A stretch of DNA of 64,000 nucleotides from Phoebastria nigripes (taxonomy: Eukaryota > Chordata > Aves > Procellariiformes > Diomedeidae): assembly GCA_035582835.1 (NCBI GenBank), contig JAYKAV010000489.1, positions 62,001 through 126,000 on the forward strand, given 5' to 3'. Positions 46,400-58,103 of this stretch are shown in pieces. The position numbers and the translations under genes are program-made. Position 1 is the first letter of the stretch. Every line of letters begins with the position of its first letter. The notes beneath the pieces were generated by a model. The model did not search any database. It saw nothing but the letters and a program-made list of their open reading frames with translations, and had not been told where the DNA came from.

Positions 46400-49149
46400 C
46401 AAATGTAAGAGTGAATCAACAGGTACAAGGTGGAGCTCATAAAACAAGGATATATTTTGTATGCAGAAGGCTTCCTCTTTAAGATATGCAGTCTAGGGGG
46501 CTGTCTGTTTCTCTACAGTGCCACAGGTGCATTATGTGCATTGTATGTGCTGCATGGCTCCTCACTTTAGGTGGCTACTTATATGCAGTGAAGGACTTTC
46601 TAGGCAGAACTTCTAGTCCAAAGAGATTAAACAGACATTTTGCAATAGTTTCTACGACTTCCATCACTAGAGTCTGTGGCTCTGTTTATTCCTTTGTGGT
46701 CTATGTTTTTTTCCCCAGAAACATCTCAGTGTTTTTCCTTCTTTGTTGTCATTCTCTGAGATGGCTGATCTGTGTTCCTTCTAACTGAATTTGGGGAGTC
46801 TCTGAATACTTTAGCCTGAACTCTAATGCTTTGGATCTAATCTCTGGGAGTGGGTTTGAACTGAACATTTGATTCAAAATCTGTTCCTTGGGCTGGGTAA
46901 AACATGGCTGCAAAATGCATAGCTCTTCTTCTTTTGCCAGTTATTATTACTCCATTTGGTGAAACATTAGAGTAAGAGTATATTCATAAATAAATTTAAA
47001 AGGATTAATGCATGATGAATAGACTGTGTAAGCATATTACATGCATGGGTATTATGTGATATAGGTGATCATAAGTCATGGTTAAATGCAACCTATTGAC
47101 CAACTGGACTCTATAAAAGTCTGTAACAAGACATTAGCCACTTGTTAACAGAGCTAGTAATCATTTATTGATCTTACATGCAGTATTTATACATCCGCCA
47201 CCCTAGAAAGTGTGGAATTCAATTCCAGGATCTACTTTCAAGTCCCACTTACTATAATGGGTGACACAAATCTCTCACTTATGTATGTTTAACTGTCAGA
47301 TATAGTCAGGACCGGTAATCGGTGAATGCTGTCCTCAGGTGCATGATGGTCTTGGGCTGTCATACCATGAGTATTATTAATACTGGGTTGCCTGTGTTGG
47401 AGCTATGTAGAAAGAAGTAACTCAGTTCTTGTGAAGCATGTTGATATTTTTACATTTGGTTTTGTTCAGATTAGAAATTAAATACCCAGATTTTGAAAAT
47501 CTTCACTAACAGGTATTGAGACCATCATCGGGGCAGTCCAAGTGATGGGCTTCCTGTGAGACCAGGACTAGGAAGTCTTCAGGTCCTCATTTCTGCAGAA
47601 GTCCGAGTAGACCGGTCTGCCAAGGCTCAAAGAGATCTCAAAGCTTATGTGATAAATGAGGTAGACTAACCCATCTCTGCTGAATCTTTCTGTTTGAAAG
47701 AACTAGTAATTTCAAAAGAAGTGTTTAGCTTGAATTTTTCTACCAATCTTTCTTAGTCCTGTCCACACACAAGTGAGAAAGCAGAGTGAACTAACCATCC
47801 CAACATAGTGAGATAAAAGGCAAGTAAGGTCCCCAAAAGTCAGAGTAAAGATGTTAGAAATACTCCAGTGGCCAGAGATTTGGTAATCATCTCCCTTTAG
47901 GAGATGGGTAACTGAAGTTAAGAGAGGGTCAAATGGTCAGAGTGGGTTAGGCAGGAAGAAGGAATAAAAGGGTGAAAGGTGCAGGGAAATGAAAGAGAAA
48001 GGAAGAGGAAAATGAGAAGTGGGGAAAGGGACAGAAGCTGAAGGAATCACCCTTGTTAAAGTAAGGCAGTGCAATAATAAATATCTTGGAAAACCCATAA
48101 TGCAGTCCTGCAGCGTGGAATGATGTTATGAAGAGGCCTGCATTTCTCTGCTCCTCCCCCTAGTATGAGAAAGTAGTGATTTTATCATGAGAGTGAGAAA
48201 AAATGATGGAGTGGCACATCCATGAAGCAATATAGTGAGGAAATAGAAGGCGCACAGCCCTGGAGGCTTGGAGAGGATGGCCCTTATTTCTCTGTCTGTC
48301 TGTGTTCCTCTGGCTCTGGGACTCAGAGCACACACAGCCCATCTGATTTAATAAAGGCAGGAAGCAAACAGTGACGGAGCCATGAGAGACTGCAGATAGG
48401 GGTTGAAGAAGGGTCAAACTCATTAGTCATATGATGTGATGTAGTGTGTGGGGAGGGGGAGAAGCTTTGAGGGTTAAGAGGAGTGGAAACAGTTACAGCA
48501 CTCAAAAAATTGATGTTAACATAGCTGACCTGAATGCTGTGCTGCAGTGTGACTTTTAGGGGTAAGGACAACATCTTGGCCTTTCATCCTTTCCGTTTTC
48601 TCACTTTGGGTCATGATTTTACAGTTTCATTTTTTACAGCCTTTTTGAATATTACTAAGAGATGGCTATATTTAGTGTTTNTAGCACACAGGGACTCAAA
48701 TCAGGGGTCCCTGCAGGGCTATTGCTGCTTCAGGGTCAAAACATCTGTCCTTCTTCAAAAACCGATGCTTCCTCTTGTAGCAGGGCCTAAGCGTAAGCTT
48801 CTCAAACTGTGTATGCCTCATTCAGCAAGACTTGAAATGAACCTTTCACTCGTGTGCAGAGGTCCTTCAGAGGACATTTGTTGACCATGGCAAGTGATAA
48901 AGCATAAACTAGAGATAACAAGGGAGAATAAGCACAACCACAGCCCACACATTCNTTCCTCTTGCTCTGTGAGGAACCTAATGAAAGATGCCGGGATGGC
49001 CGCTCTGTACAGTGGAGTTTTCCATGTGTCTTTGGAGCAAGAGCAGCATGGGCAGCTACCCTGGTGCCAAGTCTGGGGGGAAGGTGNTCAGTTAATACCC
49101 AGTAAGAGGGTACCTTGCTTAATGCCTGTGCTTCAGCATGCAACGAAGA
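46400..49149. other. Plain non-coding sequence
   Basis: No gene or repeat family is recognised. A purine-rich strand (47930-48040) mimics lysine- and glutamate-rich coding. Frames at 48534-48884 and 48802-49143 (opposite strand) are open but cross Ns and show no domain. Confidence 0.5.
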
Positions 49150-49260
49150 GCTAAAGAATCATCAGAAATATATGTCACCGCTGTTATTAATGAACTTCCC
49201 TGAATAGATATTCATTAAATGACGTTAATATTTTAAAAAGTGGTTTCCATTGTTCATTCC
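49150..49260. promoter_or_regulatory. Possible conserved AT-rich element
   Basis: A compact repeat-free stretch with GTTATTAATGAAC, ATATTCATTAAATGACGTTAAT and CCATTGTTCATT. Homeodomain cores, a CRE-like TGACGTTA and a SOX-like ATTGTT sit within 100 bases. Regulatory function is only inferred. Confidence 0.3.
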
Positions 49261-52034
49261 AGGAGGAAGTTCAAGAGTTCTAGGTACTGTGTTACACTGC
49301 AGGACAAACTTCGCTCATGGCAACAAATCTGTTTATTTCTAATGTTGCCTTTTTTTGATTGAAAACAAGGATTATTTTTTTTAAAATACGAAAATAAAAA
49401 CAGTCGTTATAGGCATCGTGTCAGAAAACAATGAGAACAGATCTGAACTTTCCCTCAGAGGTGTTTATTGAAGTTCAAGGGTTTTTTATCACTCCCTCTT
49501 TCTTGCTGTGGAAGGAAATCCTAAAATAGCACAGTCAAAACTTTTTTCTCAGCATGTTTCTGTTCAGTAAGGAGTTACAATTATTGAGTCATAAAGGGTG
49601 GAAAAATGCAATTTTTAAATGAAAATATTTTCCTAATTTTTCTCCTTCCTAATTTCTCTGAAGTTTTAAAAACATCTGCAAAATTCAAAATCTTACATAC
49701 AACTTCTGCAGCTGGCTAGGGCAGGTCACGTTCCCCGAAGTCTCCATTTCTCTCCTCAGTTAAATAAGTAAATTCAATTTGGCAAAAACTCAGCCTGTAC
49801 TAAACATTATTAACTCACCAGTCCTAAAGATAATTTTTCATTTTCAGTGCCTCCTGCATCAGTATTTTCTCAAATAAATGGGCTGATGAATGAGAAGGAT
49901 CAGGCTGTTAGCTGCTGTAGGATTAGTAAAACTATGCAGACTGACACCCTCTGAATATCTTGTCCTGAGTTTATAACAGCATCTATAGTTTAATGCGATA
50001 TCTTTTATAGAGTCTTCTCTCTCTCAGGGCTACCTCCTCAGAGCTCTGCAGAAAATGGCAAAATGCCATCTGCGGACCTTTCAGGAACCAGAAAACTCAC
50101 ATCAGGCTTCAAGCGCTGGCTCTACCTAGAGTAGGGTAGAGATGGGACTGACAGAATATATGTTAGGCTGACTGATGGAGGAGGGCTGTATTTTTCATAC
50201 TTATGCAGTGGTTACAAGTGCTAGTGATAAATGGTGAATTAATGCTTATTAGATATGCTGAACGGTTTAGAGCTGCAGCTGAAATCCTGGGAATGTAGAT
50301 ACTATCAATTGATGGATTAGTTATAATCTCATAACAAGGGCTGTATGACTAGACTATTTGAAATGCAACATTTGGAATAGATTTCGTTGCTTGTTTGGCC
50401 TGCTGTGCATTCAAATACACCAAAGGTATCAAAACAATGGACCAAGCCTGCAATTGCAGTAGAAATGACATAGCTATGGATATAGGTTCTGGCTTTCTCC
50501 ATGCACCAAAGTCTGGTTCCTACCTCAGGTAGGAAGTCTATATGTAGCTATAGAGTTAGGATTATGACAGTGTAGAGTGAACACTAAGCCTGGTATGCTT
50601 TGAGTACCGTGATGTTTTGTCATCCTGATGCATNTGATGTTTAGGCCAAACAATTTAGTCATAAAACATCATACCGTTTAGCATGTTTTTTCCTTATTGC
50701 CCTATAATCTACTACATTTACCTCAATTTTCCTCTGTTGACAGTGGCAAGACCATATTAGTCTCTTCCTATTGTTTTAATATATTATTATTTTACTTACA
50801 CTTTGATAAGGCACCTGCAGCGTTCTGGGAACAGATGCAGATCCACTGAAGAGTAATGATTTGTGCTGTACACTGTCTCCTCTGTTGTAATTAGGGTTTT
50901 CTCCCTTCCTCCTTCAATCCCCTGGNCTAATGTGTCCTCTTTGCCGCCTTCACTAAGTCAGACAAACATGTTTCTTGGAAGGTCAGTGTAACCTGTAGGA
51001 AATTCCTTCTGTCTCTGAGCTGGCTCATTCATCACTAGTCATAACCATTCTGGAATGTGAACTCGTAGTCTGTTATCTGGCTACTGCTAGTGATGATGCC
51101 TGGAGACGACAGCTTGGTTTTCAAAAGCTAGGTTGACCCTGAGGGGCGAGGAAAACTTGTTTTGACAGAGCAAACATGACACGGAAGCAGTGCAAGTGCC
51201 AATATGTGCAGGAACAAGGTGTTATTTTCACAAGGTGGATTTTTTTTCCCCCCAACTGGGGAAAACACAGCAATGTATGGGAAACAAAATATTCTGTGTG
51301 GTTTTGACTTCCCCAAAAATGCGATTAAAGCAGAAAGGCTATCTGTGTGTATTTTGACTGAGAGAAAAAAGAATGAAGCAGCTTCATCTGGGAAGAGAAC
51401 CAGGTGTGTCCTTCTCTCATTCCTCTGTCCTGGCACAGCAGTGGACCAGGTGAATGATGCAATGGTTAATGAGTTATTGGTCCCGAGACCTATCTGATGT
51501 TCTGTCCTTTTACTCTATTCCCCTTCCCCACTTGTCCATTTGGAGCCTGCTCTCTCTGTACGGTGTCTCACGCAGGGAGGCTTCTGTCCTGGTTGACGCT
51601 TCTTACACTACAGTACTNTAAAGAATGACAACAATCTCAACTCTTGACCCTGGTGCGATTATTGCTCCTACATGTTCTGCTTCCCTCAAAGACATAACAA
51701 AACAGATGACTGTGTATATTTTAAAATGTCAGACTGACATCATGGCATTAATAAAGTTTAAGCCAAACTTTGCCAGTTAATGCACTTTGCTTTCTACTGT
51801 CTTAATGTCCTGCATTCTTTGTTTGTGGTGCTCAAAATCATGTGGTTCCACAACACCCTTGATTCTGCTAAGCTGGGGTTTCCAAATGTTTCAAATTTTA
51901 ACAGCCAGATGCTTCTTCCTTCACATGTGCGTGGCCTATCCTGTGTCTGGGAGCTGTGACTGTCACTGAGTGTGTCAGAAAGAAGAAAATGTCTCTCCGG
52001 CTAGAGCCGCAGTATGATATGGTTCTTTTCTGAG
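49261..52034. other. Plain non-coding sequence
   Basis: No gene or repeat family is recognised. A strong minus-strand donor (rc GTAAGT at about 50799) has only a short candidate exon beside it. T- and C-runs occur at 51239-51253. Confidence 0.5.
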
Positions 52035-52115
52035 GAGAGTGCTTCTCTATGGGAACCAGGATTGTCACTGACCTGTGAAGAAAGAAGCAAAATGCTGAGG
52101 CAAAGCACCCCACAG
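52035..52115 (+). other. Candidate 81-nt exon
   Basis: An acceptor (ATATGGTTCTTTTCTGAG) and the very strong donor CACAG|GTAAGA bracket 81 nt. Frame 0 alone is open (27 codons, including LWEPGLSLTCEERSKMLRQS); the other two frames have stops, and upstream of the acceptor frame 0 meets a TAG. Length is a multiple of three. It is one of the two best exon candidates here, but the family is unknown. Confidence 0.3.
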
Positions 52116-52992
52116 GTAAGAATAATGTTTGTGAAAACCAGGGGTGGAATTTGCTTCTGGGGAGTAGCCTCTTTTTTTTTTTTTTAAATCACATCTGCTG
52201 TAGACTGTTTTTAAAGTATCTGGTTTTGTGTGCTGCTAATACACTTGATGGACCCACATGGTATTTTAAAATGTAAGTCATAAAGAAGATCTTGAGCCCT
52301 TTTAGCAGCAGCTTTGGTCTTCAGAAATCTGTGTTTAAAGGCAGAACCTGGAAATATTTAGATAAGCACACTAGTTATGCATAGATATAGTAGTCCCTTT
52401 CATAGTCCCTCTGAAGTACTACAGAAGTCTGAAGACATCTTTCATGACTTCAGTGTGAAGTTGAAAAACACTTGCTGAAGACTTAACAACATGCTGTGAT
52501 TGNGGTAAGTTAAGATGGTTTATGTTTTAATACTGACAACTCGCTTCCTTTTCATGCTAGAACCAATAATGACCTCGAAGTGGTGTCAAGGGGAGAAGCA
52601 GCATCTTTTCATGATTGGTGGGAGAGAAGCAGTGGGAAAGTACAGTCATGGGCAGTCCCATGCAGGATGCTCCTCTGTGTAACTCGGCCGTGTCCTCCAA
52701 GGTTAATTCCACTGCACAGCTGTGGTGCTTGGGGCGATAAGGATGCATTAAATGAAAAGGGATTTCCCTCTTTGGGAATCAAATTAGAGCAGTCCAGATC
52801 AGGCCAGTTCTTTTATCTCTTTCTCACCCCAACAGGAAGTTTAGACACAAGTCCCCAAAGGTCCTTTTCTGGTCAGAAACATCTGCAAGGCCCTGAACTG
52901 AAAGGAGTGTGGGGATAGTCCTAATAGCCTTACTGTTAACTGTTGAGAAGATAGAAACGAAGTAGCAGTGTCTTGTGAGAAAAATGAGGAGG
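52116..52992. other. Plain non-coding sequence
   Basis: No gene or repeat family is recognised. Another splice-like pair ends in GTAAGTTA at 52505, but all frames between contain stops. The stretch ends at the first copy of the duplicated segment. Confidence 0.5.
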
Positions 52993-53136
52993 CTAAACAT
53001 ACAGACACTAGAGATGCTCAGAGTCATGGATTAGTCCCAGCCATGAATGGCAGAATCATTCCTAGGGAGGAGAGCTGCCAACAGTAGCACTGTCGTTGCA
53101 GTAGTACGTTCTCTAGCACATGGGATGCCCTGAATC
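52993..53136 (+). repeat. Duplicated segment, copy A
   Basis: A 144-bp stretch from CTAAACATACAGACACTA to GCCCTGAATC matches 57382-57526 in the same orientation with about eleven differences (roughly 92% identity). The flanks here are not CR1. It is either the source copy or a member of an unknown repeat family. Confidence 0.9.
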
Positions 53137-54104
53137 TTTGACCTCTATGCAAAGTCCTCAAAATAAGGAAGGAAAAGAAAGAGTACAGCTGAAACAAAAC
53201 ATATTTCTCTTGTAAAGTTTACTGTCTGAGCAGTCTGGGTCAGACACGATGTGTTCAAGAGAGTTCTTTGATTCAGTGTTATTCCATAGAGAAAGAACAA
53301 AAATAACTCCCTCGGAAGCTGAAAACACAATGGCTGGGTGGTCACTCGGTGGGATTCTCAGCACAGACCTAATTCCTGATAAAAATGAACGAATGTTGAT
53401 CTGTAACCTGGGTGAAAGGGGTTGGTGGTCTCAGTCCAATCCTAATTAGATCCGAATTCACAGCATTAGAAAATCAGGAGTGACCTTGCTACTGTTGTCA
53501 GTGGAGTTGTAACAGCTGATGGGGAATGAACTTCCCTGACGCAAAACTGAACTGCTTCTCTGTAAGGTAGGCCGTGAGGCTCAGCTTCCAGGAGAAGCCT
53601 GCTTCCATCATACAAACAAAGCAGCTGTACAGCATTCCTCATACTGGCACATCAGTTCTTTATGTATGTTTGCTGGCATCAAGACTTGTAAGACTTTGGT
53701 TTTTTCCCTGTATCAGACCTATAAAACCCTCCAGGGACTAGCTATATTCACCACTAAATCCTATAGAACTGTCTGGTAGCTGATGTAGCAGAACCTTACT
53801 CCAGTAAGTGGCATAAAAAGTAGCAGTGGTGAGGTGCCTCTCTCTTGTTTTTTTTTCTGTGTGCGCTAAAACCACCTTTTAAAATTGGTTCTGCTGAAGG
53901 TCACTTGAATATGGCCAGTGCTGTAGAAACCTCTAATGCTTTTTGCAACAATAATGCCTTCATTGTCTATGCAGCAAAATTGCAATCAGTAGAAATCCAG
54001 ATGTTTGTCTGAAAGCGAGACCATGTCAGAGCATTATTTACCTTACAACTTACACCAGAGATGCTAGCAACAGCAGCACATTTATTGCAGTTTTGGCATT
54101 AATC
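53137..54104. other. Plain non-coding sequence
   Basis: No gene or repeat family is recognised. Frames of about 66 codons occur on both strands near 53145-53449, without further support. Confidence 0.5.
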
Positions 54105-54170
54105 CCATGAAAACAATGGATCAAATTCATTAGTGATGAAACTCCGTTGTTTTAGTGGAGTTACACAAGA
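54105..54170. repeat. Scrap of an ancient sauropsid repeat
   Basis: 'aaaacaatggatcaaattca' followed by 'gatgaaactccgttgtttta' and GTGGAGTTACACAAG resembles an old family built around an 'actccattg...caatggagt' palindrome and 'ttacacca'. It is diverged and short. Confidence 0.35.
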
Positions 54171-55850
54171 AGAGACGTTGCCTGGTAGAAAGATGGTGTG
54201 CACCTCTTACTGGAAAGGGTGGAAAAAGATTTTGTCTCCTTTGATACCAACACAAATGGTCTTCTAATCTCAACTGGCACACGTGAACAATTACCAGCTT
54301 TTCAAAACCAATACATACAAAACAAGACAATAATCATAAGGTCGCCAAGTGACATCCTTAGATCATTTCCACAGTCTTTTGTTGTCTTCTTTTTTTGGCC
54401 AGAATTCCTTTGGTCTCATTCATGTTGCTCTCTGTGCATCCCGTCATTTATTCTGTTCGACAGCCAGCGTCATATACTGAGAAATCCAGCAAAGAAAGGC
54501 AGAGGTCAGACTTGTGACATCTTTTGAGCTATGTATGTTTATGTAACCCAGCAGGGTTCATTTCCATCAAAGATGGAAATAGCGTGTATCGCTGCTGCTG
54601 TGAGTTACGATGGGAGCATGGTTGAAAGGGTTGGAAAGAACTGTTACAGAGGCAGCTCTCTGCTGTGTCTGCAGGTCTCGTACTGTACTTGTCTCACTGG
54701 CTTCTTACGAGGGCCTGTTCTATTTATGTATTGCTTGTTAGAAGCATATCTGTGAAATAAATGATGGTGGAAAGGAAGAGTGAAAACCTGTAGCAACCCA
54801 GTGTGAAGACACTAATACTTACCAGTGAGTGAATCTTTATGGTAGCTCTTCAGTGGTTGCAGCAACAGAGGGAAAGGAGGAAAAGCAATGAGAGCATGTT
54901 GGGTGCATGCTGGAAGACTCATGGAACTGCTGGGCCTTGTATGGGCGTGGAAGAATTTTAGAAGCCTGTTCCTGCTTTTCTTCCCAAAGTTGGCAACTGT
55001 TTGATGCATATCCATGGCAGAGGGACCTCAGTCTTTGCTTCTAGTTGAGAGCAAATTGTCCTTTTCTTCTCCTAGCTCCCTGGTTACTTTTTCTGAGCAA
55101 AGCATAGCCTCAGTTCTGCCCACAGGAGCTGGCGCTTGTCCCTTGGGAAAGTGTGGCTAAGGTGGACTTGTTGCTAGGGGCAGCAGTGTGACAGTTCTCT
55201 TTTTCTTGACATTTCATTGTTGGAACTTTCTGGCCTTTTCTGTGCCTTTCTGGAGGAGACACTCTGCAAGAGTTACTCATGAAGATTTTCTGGACAGTGA
55301 TGTGCAGGAGGTCAGATTAACTGAGCTAATTGTTCCCCTGATTTCCTAAGTTAAGATCTGGTAATAACTAGGTAGCTATTAGCTGCTTCTGATTTGGCTA
55401 AGACCAGTGAGGTGACTCCTGATCATAATCCTGACTTCCATGCACATGCTATGACACTTTCAATTAAATATACCTGCTGAAAACCCAGATGAAACTTTGA
55501 TTTATGAAAGTCTTAGGAACATGTTTTGTGAATGCTTGAAATGTGCTTTGAGACCCACGTATAGAAGCTGCCAGATTTATTCAACATACCCCACAATGAA
55601 TAACTCTAAAACATAGATACTTTTAGTATTAATCTTGTACTCCTCATGTTCTTATCAACAGTAACAGAGGTCTGTGTATGCTACCATCACGGAAAACCAA
55701 CACCACCAGCAAAACTGGAAAACTGGACACAAGCTCACAGTTCATTCCCTGGACTTTGCTATTCCTTCTCATGGTCCTAAATGAGAGAGGAAGCTGGAGA
55801 TTTTCTTTAAAGACAAGCATTCACAGGTGACTGAAATACTGCTCCTTTAT
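54171..55850. other. Plain non-coding sequence
   Basis: No gene or repeat family is recognised. On the minus strand a very strong donor (ACTG|GTAAGTAT, donor at 54824-54831) terminates an open frame that includes LKSYHKDSLT. The upstream acceptor is unclear. Confidence 0.45.
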
Positions 55851-55866
55851 TTAGTTAGTTAGTTAG
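55851..55866. repeat. (TTAG)4 tandem repeat
   Basis: Four TTAG units, short and simple. Confidence 0.7.
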
Positions 55867-56104
55867 CTACTTAAGGTTTGCTGTCTGCACTCCTGATCTA
55901 GTCAGACTCCAGCAAATGAAGTAATGGTCTCTGTGTGAAGTCAGTTCATAATATGTTCACTCTACCAGAACCTCCCTTGCAGATAGTAAATCACTGTCCC
56001 AAACAGGTTGAAGACAGCTTGGTTAGATAACAGTTCTTTGCATTAGATGGTAACTATCAGTCCCTACCACAATGAAGTCTGGCTGCTGAGTAAACATTCA
56101 GGGA

Positions 56105-56275
56105 AACATTTTTCTTGTCCTACAGAGCTTGCAATCCCAATAGACAAGAGGCAAAGGGGGGAGTCTGAAGAAAAACAGAAGCTAAGTTGCTCAGCCAGCC
56201 GTGCTCATCAAGTCTGTGGTGGAACTTGGACCTGAATGCAGGTTACCTGACTTCCAGTAAAGTGTCTTAATGTAT
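56105..56275 (-). repeat. MIR/L3-like SINE, reverse orientation
   Basis: In order: 'tacagagcttgcaatcccaa', 'gaagctaagttgctcagcca', 'gtctgtggtggaacttggac' and 'tgcaggttacctgacttcca', ending 'gtaaagtgtctta'. This follows the reverse-complement text of old MIR/L3-type copies ('gaagttaagtgacttgctcaaggtc ... gcagagc ... gaacccag'). Divergence is high. Confidence 0.5.
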
Positions 56276-57189
56276 AGGTACAGTATCGCTCTTACAGAGT
56301 ATTTCTTCACTGTAGCAGACCTAGGGAGACCTGAGTGCAGCTCAGGTTTAAGGTCACACAGCTAAATAGATGTGATGGCCTTGCATGAGTGTAAAAGGTG
56401 GATCTATCAAGAGAAAGGCTTGAAATGAAACAGCTTTGACATGAACAGTAGATGACCAGGAAAGCAGGAAGCAGCCATTTCACATACAGAACAACTCTAG
56501 ACTGGTCACTGGCATTAGCTGGGCTGTTTTCACAGCATTTCACCTGGCCTGAGCGCCCTGTTGCTCTTTTGTAAGCATTCTCGTTCGTTCCAAAGTGATT
56601 CTGAAAACTATAAAAACTTTTTTTTGGTGTAGAACTATTTCTCTGAGCACACATAGTGGTCAGAAAGCTGATTAAGACAGTCTGAGCATCTTAGCTAGTT
56701 ACACGGCCATAGCTGCTTTCCTGCGACTGGAATTAAGAATCCAGACGATGTGTTCAAGATTTATGGTTTCCACCGGGATTTATGCTGCTGATGTTCGTTG
56801 TGCTTCACACAACATATTACATCCCATTATGAACTCTGTCAGGCGAAGAGAAAATAAAGCCATTGTCTCCTGGAAAACCCTACCTATGCAGTCACCCTTC
56901 AGTGCAAGACGTGAATGTGTAAATATTCCAGAATGTGGATATGTAGCTGGAGGCTATTGAGGTTGGTTTTGGGGAAAGGAGAAGGGGCTTAAGGTGTGTC
57001 AGTAAGGGAAGGAGAAGATGTAATAAAGAAGTTGGAGGTTACTCACAAAAACAGGCTTTGGCCTGTAACTGAAGAAATACTGTGAACAGATATAGGATGG
57101 TTCTTTTCCAGAAATCTTGACCCCTGGAGTCTCTTCTGCAGCAGGGTTATTCAGAGAGTGATTTTGTGAGGTCAGAGATTGATTCCAGG
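56276..57189. other. Plain non-coding sequence
   Basis: No gene is recognised. The stretch 56730-56960 is repeat-free, open in one plus-strand frame for 71 codons, and compositionally even; it might be constrained. The next feature is the CR1 that starts near 57190. Confidence 0.4.
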
Positions 57190-57768
57190 TTTTTGTCTTT
57201 CTTTAAATACTTAAATGGGCAACAAAGTGTACAGAGGGCTGCATTCACCCCTGTATTACAATGCACGGGTCATTTGCTCTCTGCGTGCATCAAGGTGGAT
57301 TTTGGTCTTGCTGTCCTGCTCCTCATGGTGAGATACGCAGAATGTCATTCCTGCGATAGGACACGAGGAAATGGAATGAAACTAAACATACAGACACTAC
57401 AGATTGCTCAGAGTCATGGATTAGTCCCAGGCATGAATGGCAGAATCATTCCTAGGGAGGAGAGCTGCCAGCAGCAGCACTGTCATTGTAGTAGTATGTT
57501 CTCTAGCACATGAGAGGCCCTGAATCAGGGGAAGTTCAGATTGGACATTAGNAAAAGATTCTTCACTGAGAGGGGGTCGGTCACTGGAACAGGCTCCCCA
57601 GGGAAGTGGTGACGGCACCAAGCCTATCAGAGCTCAAGGAGCATCTGGATGATGGTCTTAGTCATATGATTTAGTTTTAGGTAGTCCTGTGAGGAGCAGG
57701 GATTTGGACTCAATGATCCTTATGGGTCCTTTCCAACTTGAGGTATTCTATGATTCTCTGATTCTATG
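57190..57768 (+). mobile_element. CR1 LINE 3' part, interrupted
   Basis: Early text 'tctttaaatacttaaatggg' and 'gataggacacgaggaaatgg' are CR1 ORF2 C-terminal coding motifs. After the break, AGGGGAAGTTCAGATTGGAC, 'attcttcactgagagggggt', 'ctggaacaggctccccaggg' and 'ggactcaatgatccttatgg' lead to the 3' end with two ATTCTATG units. It is older than the copy at 32593. Positions 57382-57526 are foreign and match 52993-53136. Confidence 0.88.
57382..57526 (+). repeat. Duplicated segment, copy B, nested in CR1
   Basis: The 145 bp from CTAAACATACAGACACTA to GCCCTGAATC replaces about a dozen CR1 bases between GAGGAAATGG and AGGGGAAGTTCAG. It matches copy A at about 92%, in direct orientation 4.4 kb downstream. 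There is no target-site duplication and no terminal repeat or tail, so a standard transposition is not obvious. Confidence 0.9.
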
Positions 57769-57964
57769 CTAAGAATGGCATCTTCAGTTAAACTCCACTC
57801 TTTGAATGCCCATTGTAGGCGTAGATGTACCCTCAGAAAGTATATCCAGAATAAATTCAGAGCAGGTTTATTACAGGTGAGCTTCCTGTAATAATGGATT
57901 TGTCGAAGTAAATGTTTTTCGTCTTGGTGTCATGCAGTTTGTTTATGTGAAGGGAACACTGGAT
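57769..57964. other. Plain non-coding sequence
   Basis: A short linker between the CR1 and the MIR-like fragment; nothing is recognised. Confidence 0.5.
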
Positions 57965-58060
57965 GGGAAGTAGAACAAGAGCCGCCTTCTTGGTTTTACC
58001 ACTGACTTGCTGTGTGTGACAATGGGCAAGTCACTTCCATTTTCTCTAGCTAATGACTGT
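57965..58060 (+). repeat. MIR-like SINE core fragment
   Basis: CTTGGTTTTACCACTGACTT followed by 'gctgtgtgtgacaatgggca' and AGTCACTTCC gives the core of MIR in proper order. Immediately after it, 58079-58103 is a perfect nine-base hairpin (GGACTCCTC / GAGGAGTCC, 7-nt loop) not part of the SINE. Confidence 0.55.
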
Positions 58061-58103
58061 TGAAGTCAAATCTCATAGGGACTCCTCTACCACTGAGGAG
58101 TCC

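Noticed and set aside
45983..46447. 154-codon minus-strand frame
   Set aside because: It lies almost wholly inside the LTR, crosses several ambiguous bases and has no retroviral protein motif; LTRs are non-coding.
48534..49143. Frames of 116 (plus) and 113 (minus) codons
   Set aside because: Both cross Ns, lie on opposite strands and show no recognisable motif.
56748..56960. 71-codon plus-strand frame with balanced composition
   Set aside because: No acceptor, no domain, and no continuation. Mentioned only as possible constrained sequence.
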